A stretch of 38,311 bases of DNA from JAVXTH01 sp036641395 (GCA_036641395.1 JAVWEY010000013.1:1-38311); one strand, 5' to 3'. Counted from the stretch's first letter, positions 25,072 through 33,952 are shown. The notes: a model not told the origin generated them from the sequence alone. Program-made: numbers and translations.

Positions 25072-25695
25072 ATGTATAGTTACACAAAGAAAGGTAGTTC
25101 TAAAACAAAAAAAAGATTGTTGATTGCATTTAGTGCCTGTTTACTAATTATGGTTGGAGTTATGTCTTATTCCTATCGTGGGCCTTTAGGAAGTAAGAGC
25201 GATGAACCGGTAATCGCAAATCAGGATAAACTTGTTATCGCATTACCAAATCAAGAGGAAAAAGCGATTCGTCCTTATAAGGTAGATGCAAAGATTGTAT
25301 TGGGTTTCTTTGATGGAAGTGATGAAGCAATAAAAAACGTTACAGAGTTTGAAGGAACGTATCGTGGTAATCAAGGAAGTGACTACAGTTTTGAAAATCA
25401 AGTATTTGATGTAGTCGCAATTCTGAGTGGAGAAGTGAGTGAAGTACGCGTTGATTCTCTTTTTGGTGAGACAATTAAAATTAAGAGTAGAGATGTGGAA
25501 ATATGTTATCAATCAATGAAAGAAAGTGGGTTAAAAGTTGGGGATAAAGTGAAACAAAATGATATCTTAGGAAAGTCCTCTACTAATATATATAATAAGG
25601 AGTTGGGTCATCATTTACATGTTGTTGTTGAAAAAAAAGGTCAAATTATCAATCCTGAAAGCATATATGGTAAAAAAGTTAATGATATCAATTAG
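25072..25695 (+). CDS. spoIIQ: SpoIIQ, M23-fold engulfment protein with incomplete zinc site
   Basis: 207 residues; ATG 25072 after GAGGTGATG. One TM helix (about 14-33), then an extracytoplasmic LytM/M23 domain. The first metal motif HxxxD is N109-QVF-D113 (His lost), while the later HxH is kept at H181-L-H183. The sequence VFDVVAILSGEV closely resembles B. subtilis SpoIIQ, which also lacks the first His. SpoIIQ is made in the forespore and pairs with SpoIIIAH of the mother cell to hold the engulfing membranes and form the channel. It was probably not a peptidase here, a structural role being more likely. Directly follows spoIID and ends at an intrinsic terminator. Confidence 0.88.
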   Translation: MYSYTKKGSSKTKKRLLIAFSACLLIMVGVMSYSYRGPLGSKSDEPVIANQDKLVIALPNQEEKAIRPYKVDAKIVLGFFDGSDEAIKNVTEFEGTYRGNQGSDYSFENQVFDVVAILSGEVSEVRVDSLFGETIKIKSRDVEICYQSMKESGLKVGDKVKQNDILGKSSTNIYNKELGHHLHVVVEKKGQIINPESIYGKKVNDIN

Positions 25696-25718
25696 TACCC
25701 TTTGGGTACTTTTATTTT
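25694..25718 (+). terminator. Intrinsic terminator after spoIIQ
   Basis: AGTACCC (25694-25700), loop TTT, GGGTACT (25704-25710), then a T-rich tail. It overlaps the spoIIQ stop codon. Confidence 0.85.
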
Positions 25719-25749
25719 ACTTAATAATTCTTTTATAATTGAAAAACTG

Positions 25750-25758
25750 TGGTATAAT
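25750..25758 (+). promoter_or_regulatory. Extended -10 promoter of mbl
   Basis: TGGTATAAT at 25750-25758, 29 bases before the mbl ATG; the -35 region is poor. Confidence 0.55.
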
Positions 25759-25787
25759 GTTTATGCTCAAGAATGGAGGAAATTTTC

Positions 25788-26777
25788 ATGCTATTTACAA
25801 AAGAAGTCGGAATCGACTTAGGAACAGCGAATTTATTAATTTATGTCAAAGGTGAAGGCATCGTTATTGATGAACCTTCGGTGGTTTCTATAGATGCAGA
25901 AACTAAGAAATGTTTAGCTGCAGGTCAAGAAGCAAAAGATATGTTAGGAAGAACACCTGGTAGAGTATTGGCAATTCGTCCTTTAAAAGATGGAGTTATC
26001 GCAGATTTTGAAGTTACTGAGATTATGTTAAATTTCTTCTTGAAGAAGTTAGATATTAAAGGAATGTTTAAACGTCCAACAATATTAATTTGTTGTCCAT
26101 CTAATATTACAAGTGTTGAACGTAACGCAATCCGTGATTGCGCTTATCGTGCAGGTGCTAAAAAAGTATATATTGAAGAAGAACCAAAAGTTGCTGCAGT
26201 TGGAGCTGGTTTAGATATTTCAAAACCAAGTGGTTGTATGGTTCTTGATATCGGTGGTGGTACGACTGATGTTGCCGTATTATCGTTAGGTGAAATTGTA
26301 TCAAGTACTTCTTTAAAAGTTGCTGGTGATACAATGGATCGTGATATTATTAAATTTATTAAAGATGAAAAGAAATTATTAATTGGAGATCGTTCTGCTG
26401 AAGATATCAAAAAACAAATTGGTACAGCATGGAAGGGATCTCGTCATGATACGATGGAAGTTAGTGGTCGTGATTTAGTTACTGGATTACCACATACAAT
26501 TACTTTATCTAGTGAAGATGTAGAAATATCAATGCGTGAGAGTTTACAGAATGTTGTTCGTGCTTGTAAAACAGTATTGGAACAAACACCTCCTGAACTT
26601 TCAAGTGATATTGTAACTCGTGGAATTGTATTAACTGGTGGTGGAGCTTTACTTCATGGTATCGATGAATTATTAAAGAATGAATTACATATCCCAGTTT
26701 ACGTTGCGGAGAATGCTTTACGTTGTGTAGCTGAAGGTACAGGTATTTTGTTAGAAAACTTACATCTTGTACGTTAA
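25788..26777 (+). CDS. mbl: MreB-family cell-shape actin, Mbl type
   Basis: 329 residues from ATG 25788 (GGAGGA at 25775-25780; the in-frame ATG at 25773 belongs to that ribosome site). It is a bacterial actin that forms membrane-associated filaments guiding lateral wall synthesis. ATP-binding signatures: GIDLGTANLLIYVKG, LDIGGGTTDVAVLSLG and GIVLTGGGALLHGID. The short hydrophobic start MLFTKEVGIDLGTAN and the position after spoIIQ fit Mbl better than MreB or MreBH, although no mreCD genes are near. In B. subtilis spoIIID precedes mbl; here only 92 bases separate spoIIQ and mbl and no such gene is present. Confidence 0.93.
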   Translation: MLFTKEVGIDLGTANLLIYVKGEGIVIDEPSVVSIDAETKKCLAAGQEAKDMLGRTPGRVLAIRPLKDGVIADFEVTEIMLNFFLKKLDIKGMFKRPTILICCPSNITSVERNAIRDCAYRAGAKKVYIEEEPKVAAVGAGLDISKPSGCMVLDIGGGTTDVAVLSLGEIVSSTSLKVAGDTMDRDIIKFIKDEKKLLIGDRSAEDIKKQIGTAWKGSRHDTMEVSGRDLVTGLPHTITLSSEDVEISMRESLQNVVRACKTVLEQTPPELSSDIVTRGIVLTGGGALLHGIDELLKNELHIPVYVAENALRCVAEGTGILLENLHLVR

Positions 26778-26801
26778 TAATATTGAAATAGAGGTGTGGA
26801 T

Positions 26802-27923
26802 ATGGATTGGCTAATGTATCTTGGCGTCCCGTTCCTTTTATCTGTCGCTATTACACCACTAATTAAAAAAATTGCTTGTTATCTTGGTATTTTTGCTGAA
26901 ATGAATGAAAGAACCATTCATACAAAGGCGATTGCAAGAGTTGGTGGAGTTGCCATTTATATATCTTTTATGATTGGCATGGCATGCTTTATGGAAGTGG
27001 ATGCTTCAATAAATGCGATTGTTTTAGGTGGAACGATTATGTTTGTTGGTGGATTAGTGGATGATATGGATAATTTGAAGCCAATCTATAAATTTGGGTT
27101 TCAAACCATTGCCGCAATTATATTAATGACAATGGGAGATGTATACTTAGAAGTAATTCGTCTACCATTCAATATAACAATTAGTATGGGCTTTGTTACT
27201 TTTCTCATAACTTTTTTATGGATTACGGGAATCACCAATGCAGTTAATTTAATCGATGGATTGGATGGACTAGCGGGTGGGTTAAGCGTAATTATTTTGG
27301 TCGTTATCGCTTCTTTGTCGGTTATTGAACAACGTGCAGATATTAGTACACTTTCTTTAATTCTGGCCGGAGCTACCCTGGGTTTTTTAATCTATAATTC
27401 TCATCCTGCATCGATTTTCATGGGGGATTGTGGTGCACTCTTCTTGGGATTTGTGATTTCTGCTATATCTTTACTTGGCTTTAAAAGTTCAACGCTAATC
27501 ACATTAGGGTTACCAATTTTAATGCTAACCGTTCCCATTGTTGATACAATATCGGCTATCTTGCGGCGAGCCTCTTTAGGTCATAAATTTTCAGAGGCAG
27601 ATAAGAATCATCTGCACCATGTACTGATGCGCCGTTTTGGTCATCGTAATACAGTATTAATTTTATATGGAGTTACTGCTTTATTTGGAGTAACTGCCTA
27701 TGTATATATTATTAATAAAGCAGCAGGATTGATTACGTTATTTGTTATTGGCCTTACAATTGAAATATTTATAGAAACTAGTGGAATGATATCTCCATCT
27801 TATCATCCTATCATATCCTTATTAAATCGGTTAAAAGGTAAAGATACAACCGACCTATTACAAGTTCATCCATTTGAAGAAGTGGATAACAAAGATAAGA
27901 AACAAGACGAGACTGCAAAATAA
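26802..27923 (+). CDS. tagO: Undecaprenyl-phosphate GlcNAc-1-phosphate transferase (TagO/WecA type)
   Basis: 373 residues from ATG 26802 (GAGGTG at 26791-26796). A polytopic membrane enzyme (about 10-11 TM) that transfers a sugar-1-phosphate, usually GlcNAc, to undecaprenyl phosphate, priming teichoic acid or other wall polymers. Catalytic motifs: GGLVDDMDNLKP (Asp pair), NAVNLIDGLDGLAGG, FMGDCGALFLGF and the HLHHVLMRRFGHR loop typical of the WecA/TagO branch rather than MraY. It is 24 bases after mbl and probably in the same transcript. The polymer it primes cannot be deduced here. Confidence 0.92.
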   Translation: MDWLMYLGVPFLLSVAITPLIKKIACYLGIFAEMNERTIHTKAIARVGGVAIYISFMIGMACFMEVDASINAIVLGGTIMFVGGLVDDMDNLKPIYKFGFQTIAAIILMTMGDVYLEVIRLPFNITISMGFVTFLITFLWITGITNAVNLIDGLDGLAGGLSVIILVVIASLSVIEQRADISTLSLILAGATLGFLIYNSHPASIFMGDCGALFLGFVISAISLLGFKSSTLITLGLPILMLTVPIVDTISAILRRASLGHKFSEADKNHLHHVLMRRFGHRNTVLILYGVTALFGVTAYVYIINKAAGLITLFVIGLTIEIFIETSGMISPSYHPIISLLNRLKGKDTTDLLQVHPFEEVDNKDKKQDETAK

Positions 27924-27936
27924 TGCAGTTTTTTTT
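27912..27936 (+). terminator. Intrinsic terminator after tagO
   Basis: ACTGCA (27912-27917), loop AAATAA, TGCAGT (27924-27929), followed by a T run; it overlaps the stop codon. Confidence 0.75.
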
Positions 27937-28012
27937 AATTATTTAGGATTTATTCAACTTTATACGTATGTAGAGGTATAAGAGGGACATCCTTAAATAA
28001 GAGGTGAGTATT

Positions 28013-28582
28013 TTGGAAGTACGTAAATTGAGTGCTTTATTAAAAAATGAGTCAAGAAAGGGAACAATCCAAGAAGCGGACTATTGGCCAAAACTATGGA
28101 ATGATTATATTGGAGAAAAGAGTTGTGAATATGCTTTATTAGATAATGCGGAAGTATTAGGAAAAATGATTAGTGAACAGAATTATCGTGAACGAGCAAA
28201 ATTATATTCTTGTAGTGAACTGGGAATTGAAATTAAAATTGGTGATATATGTTTTATTGACTTTGGAGAAGCGTATATTAATGAATCTGGATATCAACAT
28301 TTTGGTATTGTAATGTCAATAATGAATGGGAAGGCATTAGTTATTCCGATGAGTTCAAATTATCATACCTACAAACAAGCACTAAGTGAAGATAATCCAT
28401 TAGGGAAAGCTCATTTAATGCAGATTGGATTAATTAAAGGGCTAGTTAAAAAAAGTGTTTTATTTTTAAATGATGCAAAATTCATTAACACGGCGCGAAT
28501 GATTGAGGTAAAAGCTCATATAAATGAAGAGGATGAAATATTTAAAGAGATAAAACTTCGTTTTAAAAACTGTATTGATTGA
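28013..28582 (+). CDS. MazF/PemK-fold-like protein upstream of spoIIE
   Basis: 189 residues from TTG 28013 after GAGGTGAG (28001-28008); a GTG at 28004 lies inside that site. The first about 75 residues are helical and unrecognised. From about residue 76, IKIGDICFIDFGEAY, YQHFGIVMSIMNGKALVIPM resembles the SH3-like barrel of MazF/PemK (GDI-hydrophobic strand, substrate loop, then V-I-P strand). MazF RNases use a conserved Arg after the first strands; here the equivalent place reads QHFG, so RNase activity is doubtful. No antitoxin gene is adjacent. It is followed 61 bases later by spoIIE and has no terminator, so they are probably cotranscribed. The fold assignment is tentative and the function unknown. 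Confidence 0.65.
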   Translation: MEVRKLSALLKNESRKGTIQEADYWPKLWNDYIGEKSCEYALLDNAEVLGKMISEQNYRERAKLYSCSELGIEIKIGDICFIDFGEAYINESGYQHFGIVMSIMNGKALVIPMSSNYHTYKQALSEDNPLGKAHLMQIGLIKGLVKKSVLFLNDAKFINTARMIEVKAHINEEDEIFKEIKLRFKNCID

Positions 28583-28643
28583 CTGTTTTCGACAAGTTAT
28601 GAACGCGCTATCCTCTAATATGTTAGAGAAAGAGGTGTCGCTT

Positions 28644-30518
28644 GTGGAAAAAGTTAAAATTCAAGTTTATCATTTAAAAAATAGTATTATGTTACAAGAC
28701 TTATATATTATTTTATGTGCATGTTTGATTGGTTTGGTAAGTGAACCTTTTGCAATTGCCTTTCGGTTACCCTTTATTGCTTATGTAACAATGCGAAAGA
28801 AACATGAAGTTAAAATGGTTATGAGCGTGTTACTTATTATATCTTTTTTTAAGGGATTGATCTTTTTTTACATCGATGCTTTAATTTTCAGTTTTTACTT
28901 TTTGTGTATCCAAATTGCGATTATGAGTAAGTATAATCGTATGAAATGCTTACCATGGATTTGTATATTAATTGCTATTCCATATTTATTATATTTAAGT
29001 CCAAATATGAATGTTTCATTTACAATTTTAATTTATCTCGGACTAAATTTGTTCAATATAAATTATAATATTCGTTGGGTAGAGAGAAAACTTCAATTAC
29101 ATAAAAGTATCTATGCATCCATATTGCTTAGTATTTTATTTATATTAATACAACTTAATTTAAAAATTGATTCTATTTATTTTGTCCATATTACAATTTT
29201 TATGATTGCGCTTCTATGTAAACCAATTGACGTATTGCTTAGTGTTTTATTAATTTCAGTAATCCATCCAAACATTATAATAATTCCCTGGGTAATATTA
29301 TTTTTATTATTAAGTTTGTATCAAAACCAAAAAAAGATACAATTATTATTAAGCATTTTAGCTATATTTTATTTCGATTGGAATTACATTAATATTGCCT
29401 CATCTATAAGCATTGGATTAATATGTCTGCTTTACCAAGAACGTTTCATTCCATATTTAAAGTGTGATGATGTTTTAATGAAGGACAATGAGGCTGGGCT
29501 AGAGGATTTGAATTTGAAACTAGCCAATTTTTCTAGTATATTTTCATCACTTTCTACTTATTATGAATCATTTTCAAATGTTGAAGCGGATATGTTGTCA
29601 AATATGAGTACGGCACTTGTATATAGTAGTGATGAATTAAAGAAATATAGTTATCATGATAATCAAAGAGAAAAGGTATTAAAGGCACTAGAAGGTTATC
29701 GCTATCTTGTTGATGATTTGTTGCTGAATCAAAATCATCGAGGCGAAATATATATTGAATTAACGATAATGGATATTAAAAGAAGTGAAATAACATCAAC
29801 TTTAATTCCTTTATTAGAAGTGATTTTAAAGTGTCGCTTTGAGATCGATGAAATAAAAGCAAGACGTTTAAAGAAAATGACGCATCGCATTGTAATACAC
29901 AGTGCACCGGTATTTAAGATTGATGCTTATGGTGATTCTGCTAAGAATATTTATGAAAAAAGTGGTGATTGTTTCTCTATCTTTCAATTTCGTCAAAATG
30001 TTGTTTGTATGATATCAGATGGAATGGGGAATGGGGTTAAAGCGGCAAATTCTTCGCGGTTAATAACAAATATTTTTCAAAGAATGATTGCATGTGGCAT
30101 TGCCCAAGATAGTTGCATTCGCTGTATCAATAAATTACTACAAAGTGATGCTTATGCAACCCTTGATGTTGTATCTTTTGATCAATCCTCTGGCTATGCT
30201 TATATTTCTAAATCAGCAGCATGTCCAACCTTTTTAATCCGCGATAATGAAGTATTTGAAGTGAATGGAAGTGCGCTTCCAATCGGGATTGTAAATACAA
30301 TGGAACCCGATTGTTTTAAAGTGAAATTAAAGGCCAAAGATGCCTATTTGATGGTATCTGATGGGATTCATTTGGATGAAATTTATGAATGGATAAAAAC
30401 TAGAGATAAAACAAATGCGAGAGAGCAAATTGAGTCAATGATGAATATCTTATCGAAGCAAGATCGCTTTGATGATTCAACTGTTTTATTAGCGATTGTT
30501 GATAAGATAAAAAGTTAG
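28644..30518 (+). CDS. spoIIE: Stage II sporulation protein E, membrane PP2C phosphatase
   Basis: 624 residues from GTG 28644, chosen because GAGGTG (28632-28637) precedes it; in-frame TTG/ATG codons further up (28575-28620) lack a ribosome site. The N-terminal about 270 residues are a series of hydrophobic helices. A linker region follows (about 280-430), then the PP2C domain: MISDGMGNGVKAANSSRL and LMVSDGIHLDE contain metal-binding Asp residues. SpoIIE dephosphorylates SpoIIAA in the forespore, activating sigmaF, and interacts with FtsZ at the polar septum. It is shorter than B. subtilis SpoIIE (827), mainly in the linker and N-terminus. Synteny with tilS-hpt-ftsH downstream matches B. subtilis. 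Confidence 0.9.
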   Translation: MEKVKIQVYHLKNSIMLQDLYIILCACLIGLVSEPFAIAFRLPFIAYVTMRKKHEVKMVMSVLLIISFFKGLIFFYIDALIFSFYFLCIQIAIMSKYNRMKCLPWICILIAIPYLLYLSPNMNVSFTILIYLGLNLFNINYNIRWVERKLQLHKSIYASILLSILFILIQLNLKIDSIYFVHITIFMIALLCKPIDVLLSVLLISVIHPNIIIIPWVILFLLLSLYQNQKKIQLLLSILAIFYFDWNYINIASSISIGLICLLYQERFIPYLKCDDVLMKDNEAGLEDLNLKLANFSSIFSSLSTYYESFSNVEADMLSNMSTALVYSSDELKKYSYHDNQREKVLKALEGYRYLVDDLLLNQNHRGEIYIELTIMDIKRSEITSTLIPLLEVILKCRFEIDEIKARRLKKMTHRIVIHSAPVFKIDAYGDSAKNIYEKSGDCFSIFQFRQNVVCMISDGMGNGVKAANSSRLITNIFQRMIACGIAQDSCIRCINKLLQSDAYATLDVVSFDQSSGYAYISKSAACPTFLIRDNEVFEVNGSALPIGIVNTMEPDCFKVKLKAKDAYLMVSDGIHLDEIYEWIKTRDKTNAREQIESMMNILSKQDRFDDSTVLLAIVDKIKS

Positions 30519-30638
30519 AGTTTATGTGAAAAACCCCAGATGTGTAGGCTTTGATTGTATAATCGGTAATTTTGAGGCTTACACCTTTACATTCGTATAT
30601 AAATGTGTGAGAATGTAGAAAATAAAGGAGGTTTTCAC

Positions 30639-32066
30639 ATGGAATTATTTGACTGTAATAAGACTTATCAAAAATATTTTGAAGGATTGACAAAGATCCC
30701 TCATGGTTCAGGAAATGAGAAAGCAATTAGTGATCATATTGTTGCCTTTGCAAAAGAATTAGGATTATCAGTTCGCCAAGATGCAGTATACAACGTTGTA
30801 ATTGAAAAGGCTGCAAGTAAAGGTTATGAAGATCATCCAGAAATTGTACTTCAGGCACATATTGATATGGTAGATGAAAAGAATAATGATTCAAAACATG
30901 ATTTTAATTCAGATGGTTTAGATTTATATATTGAAGATGGTTTCTTAAGAGCAAAAGGTACTACACTTGGAGCTGATGATGGAGCAGGAGTTGCTTATAT
31001 TATGAGCGTTCTGGCAGACCCTAATCTAAAACATCCTAAGATGCAAGCATTATTCACAACCCAAGAAGAAAGCACAATGGAAGGTGCCTTTAAACTTGAT
31101 CCAACATGGATTACTGGCCGCCGTTTAATTAATATTGATGGTGAAGAGGAAGATGTTAGTAATACCGCTAGTGCTGGTGGAATTGATGTTGCTTTCACGA
31201 AAGCGTTAACTTATAAAATAGTAAATGCAAAAGGATATAAATTAAGCATTGGTGGTTTATTAGGAGGACACTCTGGTGGAGAAATTCATCGTGAACGTGG
31301 TAATGCAAATAAAATTGCTTCACGTATTGTTTATCAAATTAATAAAGTTCATCCTGTATGTTTAGTTGATTTTGTCGGTGGATTAAAAATTAATGCGATT
31401 CCTCGTGAATCAACGATTGTCTTTACAAGTGAAGCAAATTTAGAAACAGTAAAAGCAATTGTAGAAGAATTTGGTGGACAAGTTAAAAAAGAACTTGAAC
31501 ATAGTGATGCAGGATTTACATTTGAACTTACAGAATGTAATGTAGAAAAAGTAATTGATCATGAAACAAGTAGTTCAATTCTTAAATTAGTATATACAAT
31601 GCCTTGTGGTTTCCGCCATAAGAGTGATTTGCTGGATGGTTTAACAATTGCCAGTGAAAACATTGGTGTAATTTCAATGAGTGATAAATTTAGTTGTGAA
31701 ATTTCAATTCGTGGCGCATTAGAATCTTATGTCCGCGATATGGAAGATGAATTACATGTACTAGGTGAAGCTTTTGGTTTTGATACAAAAGAAGATAACT
31801 GGTATCCTTGTTGGGATTACATGGAAAATTCTGTTGTTCGCGATGTTATGGAAGAAGTATATGAAGAAATTCACGGAAGTAAAATTCGCTTAGAAGCCAT
31901 TCATGGTGGACTAGAATGTGGAATCTTTAAAAACAAATTCCCTGATATGGATATGGTAACAATGGGGCCAAACTTATATGATGTGCATACTCCAGGAGAA
32001 AAATTAGATTTAGTTTCTTTTGATACTACTTATACATTCTTGTGTAAATTTCTGGAAAGACTTTAA
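30639..32066 (+). CDS. pepD: Xaa-His (beta-Ala-His type) dipeptidase, M20 family
   Basis: 475 residues from ATG 30639 (AAAGGAGG at 30624-30631). An M20C zinc dipeptidase that cleaves Xaa-His and related dipeptides in the cytoplasm. Metal-site motifs: QAHIDMVDEKN (H74, D76), LGADDGAGVAYI, TTQEESTMEGA with the Glu pair, NIDGEEE, then GGHSGGEIHRERGNA in the lid domain and HGGLECGIF near the C-terminus. Length is standard. It sits between spoIIE and tilS, where B. subtilis has yabS/yabT, so it is a local insertion in the conserved order. A strong terminator follows. Confidence 0.93.
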   Translation: MELFDCNKTYQKYFEGLTKIPHGSGNEKAISDHIVAFAKELGLSVRQDAVYNVVIEKAASKGYEDHPEIVLQAHIDMVDEKNNDSKHDFNSDGLDLYIEDGFLRAKGTTLGADDGAGVAYIMSVLADPNLKHPKMQALFTTQEESTMEGAFKLDPTWITGRRLINIDGEEEDVSNTASAGGIDVAFTKALTYKIVNAKGYKLSIGGLLGGHSGGEIHRERGNANKIASRIVYQINKVHPVCLVDFVGGLKINAIPRESTIVFTSEANLETVKAIVEEFGGQVKKELEHSDAGFTFELTECNVEKVIDHETSSSILKLVYTMPCGFRHKSDLLDGLTIASENIGVISMSDKFSCEISIRGALESYVRDMEDELHVLGEAFGFDTKEDNWYPCWDYMENSVVRDVMEEVYEEIHGSKIRLEAIHGGLECGIFKNKFPDMDMVTMGPNLYDVHTPGEKLDLVSFDTTYTFLCKFLERL

Positions 32067-32067
32067 T

Positions 32068-32092
32068 AAAAATGGCCTTCGGGCCATTTTTT
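32068..32092 (+). terminator. Intrinsic terminator after pepD
   Basis: AAATGGCC (32070-32077), loop TTCG, GGCCATTT (32082-32089), followed by T run: a textbook UUCG-tetraloop terminator. Confidence 0.9.
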
Positions 32093-32127
32093 GTTTATAA
32101 ATGTTTCTTCTTAATTGAAATGGCTTA

Positions 32128-32136
32128 TGATATAAT
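32128..32136 (+). promoter_or_regulatory. Extended -10 promoter of tilS
   Basis: TGATATAAT at 32128-32136, 20 bases before the tilS ATG, just after the pepD terminator. Confidence 0.55.
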
Positions 32137-32156
32137 AAGCAAATATGGTGATAAAA

Positions 32157-33386
32157 ATGGATAAATTTAAAGAACTAAAATATAGTCGTTGGGTAATTGG
32201 TGTCAGTGGTGGTGCTGATTCTATGGCACTTCTTGATATGTGTTATCAAAATGGGATTGATATGATTGTAGCGCATGTTAATTATGGTAAAAGAGATACT
32301 TCAGACCGTGATATGAATGGCGTACTTGATTATTGTAAGAAACGTGATATAAAGTGCTATGTTAAATATTCACCAAAATGTGATAGTGGCAATTTCCAAG
32401 CATTTGCACGAGTTATTCGCTACGACTATTTTAAAGCGTTATCAATTTATTTTCAATGTGCTGGAGTTTTGGTAGCTCATCAACTTGATGATGTATTAGA
32501 AACATATCTAATGCAACGTAAACGCCATTCAACGCCAGATTTTTATGGTGTCAAAGAAGAAATATTTATAAGGGATGTTTTAGTTAAAAGAATTTTACTT
32601 GAGTATACTAAGAAAGACTTATTAAATTATTGTTATGAACATCATATTGTTTATTATGATGATGAAAGTAATGATAGTGATGATTATGAACGTAATCGAA
32701 TTCGTCATGCGATTGTAGAAACACTATCATTGGAAGATAAGCATCGTTTGATTAAAGAAATTGAAGATGTAAATAATAAGAAAAAGATTGAAAATATTAT
32801 GATTAATAAAATATATCGGGAATGGAAAAAAGAAGAATTTTCTTTAAAGATATATCGTGGTTTTCCAATCCAATATAAAACGTTAATCTTAAGACATTGG
32901 CTGAAAGATCATGGAATAAGAGAAGAACTAAGTGCAAAAGCTTTAAAGAATATTTCAGATATGATGGATACAGTTCATCATAACTGGCGATATCATTTAA
33001 AAAACAATATTATTGTGAAGAATTATGATAGCATTTTACTGGAAGAAAAAGAAGAAATCTCTTATACTTATACAATCAAAGAATTGGCATGTTTGAAGAC
33101 TCCTTATTTTGAAATAAGTGATCATGGAGAGAAGATTCAATCAATTCATGTAGAGCCAAGTGATTTTCCACTAACGATTCGTAATGCGGAGAATCAAGAT
33201 TCAATTCAAATGCGCTTTGGTACTAAAAAGATAAATCGTTGGTTTATTGATCGAAAAAAAACATATGAAGAACGTAAAATTTGGCCAGTTGTGGTAAATG
33301 CACAGGGAAAAGTGATATTTGTTGCGGAAATAGGTTGCGATATTGAACATTTCTCTAACAATCCTAATATGTTTGTGATAAAATAA
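32157..33386 (+). CDS. tilS: tRNA(Ile)-lysidine synthetase
   Basis: 409 residues from ATG 32157, after GGTGAT (32147-32152); an in-frame ATG at 32145 has no ribosome site. It adds lysine to C34 of the tRNA-Ile CAU anticodon using ATP, an essential step for reading AUA codons. The N-terminal PP-loop is SGGADS (17-22); AHQLDDVLETYLMQ and NRIRHAIVE follow. The catalytic domain is more diverged than average (the usual RG-rich motif after LMQ is missing), but the C-terminal domain and gene order (tilS-hpt-ftsH) support the identity. First gene of the hpt-ftsH group. Confidence 0.87.
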   Translation: MDKFKELKYSRWVIGVSGGADSMALLDMCYQNGIDMIVAHVNYGKRDTSDRDMNGVLDYCKKRDIKCYVKYSPKCDSGNFQAFARVIRYDYFKALSIYFQCAGVLVAHQLDDVLETYLMQRKRHSTPDFYGVKEEIFIRDVLVKRILLEYTKKDLLNYCYEHHIVYYDDESNDSDDYERNRIRHAIVETLSLEDKHRLIKEIEDVNNKKKIENIMINKIYREWKKEEFSLKIYRGFPIQYKTLILRHWLKDHGIREELSAKALKNISDMMDTVHHNWRYHLKNNIIVKNYDSILLEEKEEISYTYTIKELACLKTPYFEISDHGEKIQSIHVEPSDFPLTIRNAENQDSIQMRFGTKKINRWFIDRKKTYEERKIWPVVVNAQGKVIFVAEIGCDIEHFSNNPNMFVIK

Positions 33387-33412
33387 TCTATATGTGTTCA
33401 GGAGGTATGATC

Positions 33413-33952
33413 ATGCATAAAGATGTAAAAGAAATATTGGTTTCTCAAGAACAAATTATTGAAAGAAGTAAAGAGTTGGGAAAACAAATTAGTGATGATT
33501 ATCGCAAGGCCGGGCAAACTCCATTATTGGTAGCCTTATTAAAAGGTAGTGTACCTTTCTTAGCGGAACTTATGAAGCATATTGATTTGGACATTGCCAT
33601 TGATTTTATGGATGTATCAAGTTATGAAGGTACGGAATCGATTGGTGATATTCGTGTAATTAAAGATTTGAGTTGTTCAATTAAAAATTTGAATATCTTA
33701 TTAGTGGAAGATATTGTTGATACTGGTAAGACATTGCAAGAAGTTACAAGAATGTTAATGAATAAAGGTGCTAGTGATGTGAAGGTTGTTTCTTTATTAG
33801 ATAAACCGGAGCGCCGCACAGTTGAGATAGAGGCTGAGTATATTGGCTTTGAAGTTCCGAATGAATTTGTGGTAGGTTTTGGATTAGATTATAACCAAAA
33901 GTATCGTAATTTGCCATATGTAGGAATCTTGAAAAGTGAAGTATATCAGTAG
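33413..33952 (+). CDS. hpt: Hypoxanthine-guanine phosphoribosyltransferase
   Basis: 179 residues from ATG 33413, seven bases after GGAGG (33401-33405); ATG codons at 33392 and 33407 are upstream of, or too close to, that site. It converts hypoxanthine or guanine plus PRPP to IMP or GMP. The PRPP loop is ILLVEDIVDTGKTLQ; LLVALLKGSVPFLAEL and the C-terminal PNEFVVGFGLDYNQKYRNLP base-binding stretch are typical. Length is normal. It is between tilS and ftsH as in most Bacillota. Confidence 0.96.
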   Translation: MHKDVKEILVSQEQIIERSKELGKQISDDYRKAGQTPLLVALLKGSVPFLAELMKHIDLDIAIDFMDVSSYEGTESIGDIRVIKDLSCSIKNLNILLVEDIVDTGKTLQEVTRMLMNKGASDVKVVSLLDKPERRTVEIEAEYIGFEVPNEFVVGFGLDYNQKYRNLPYVGILKSEVYQ

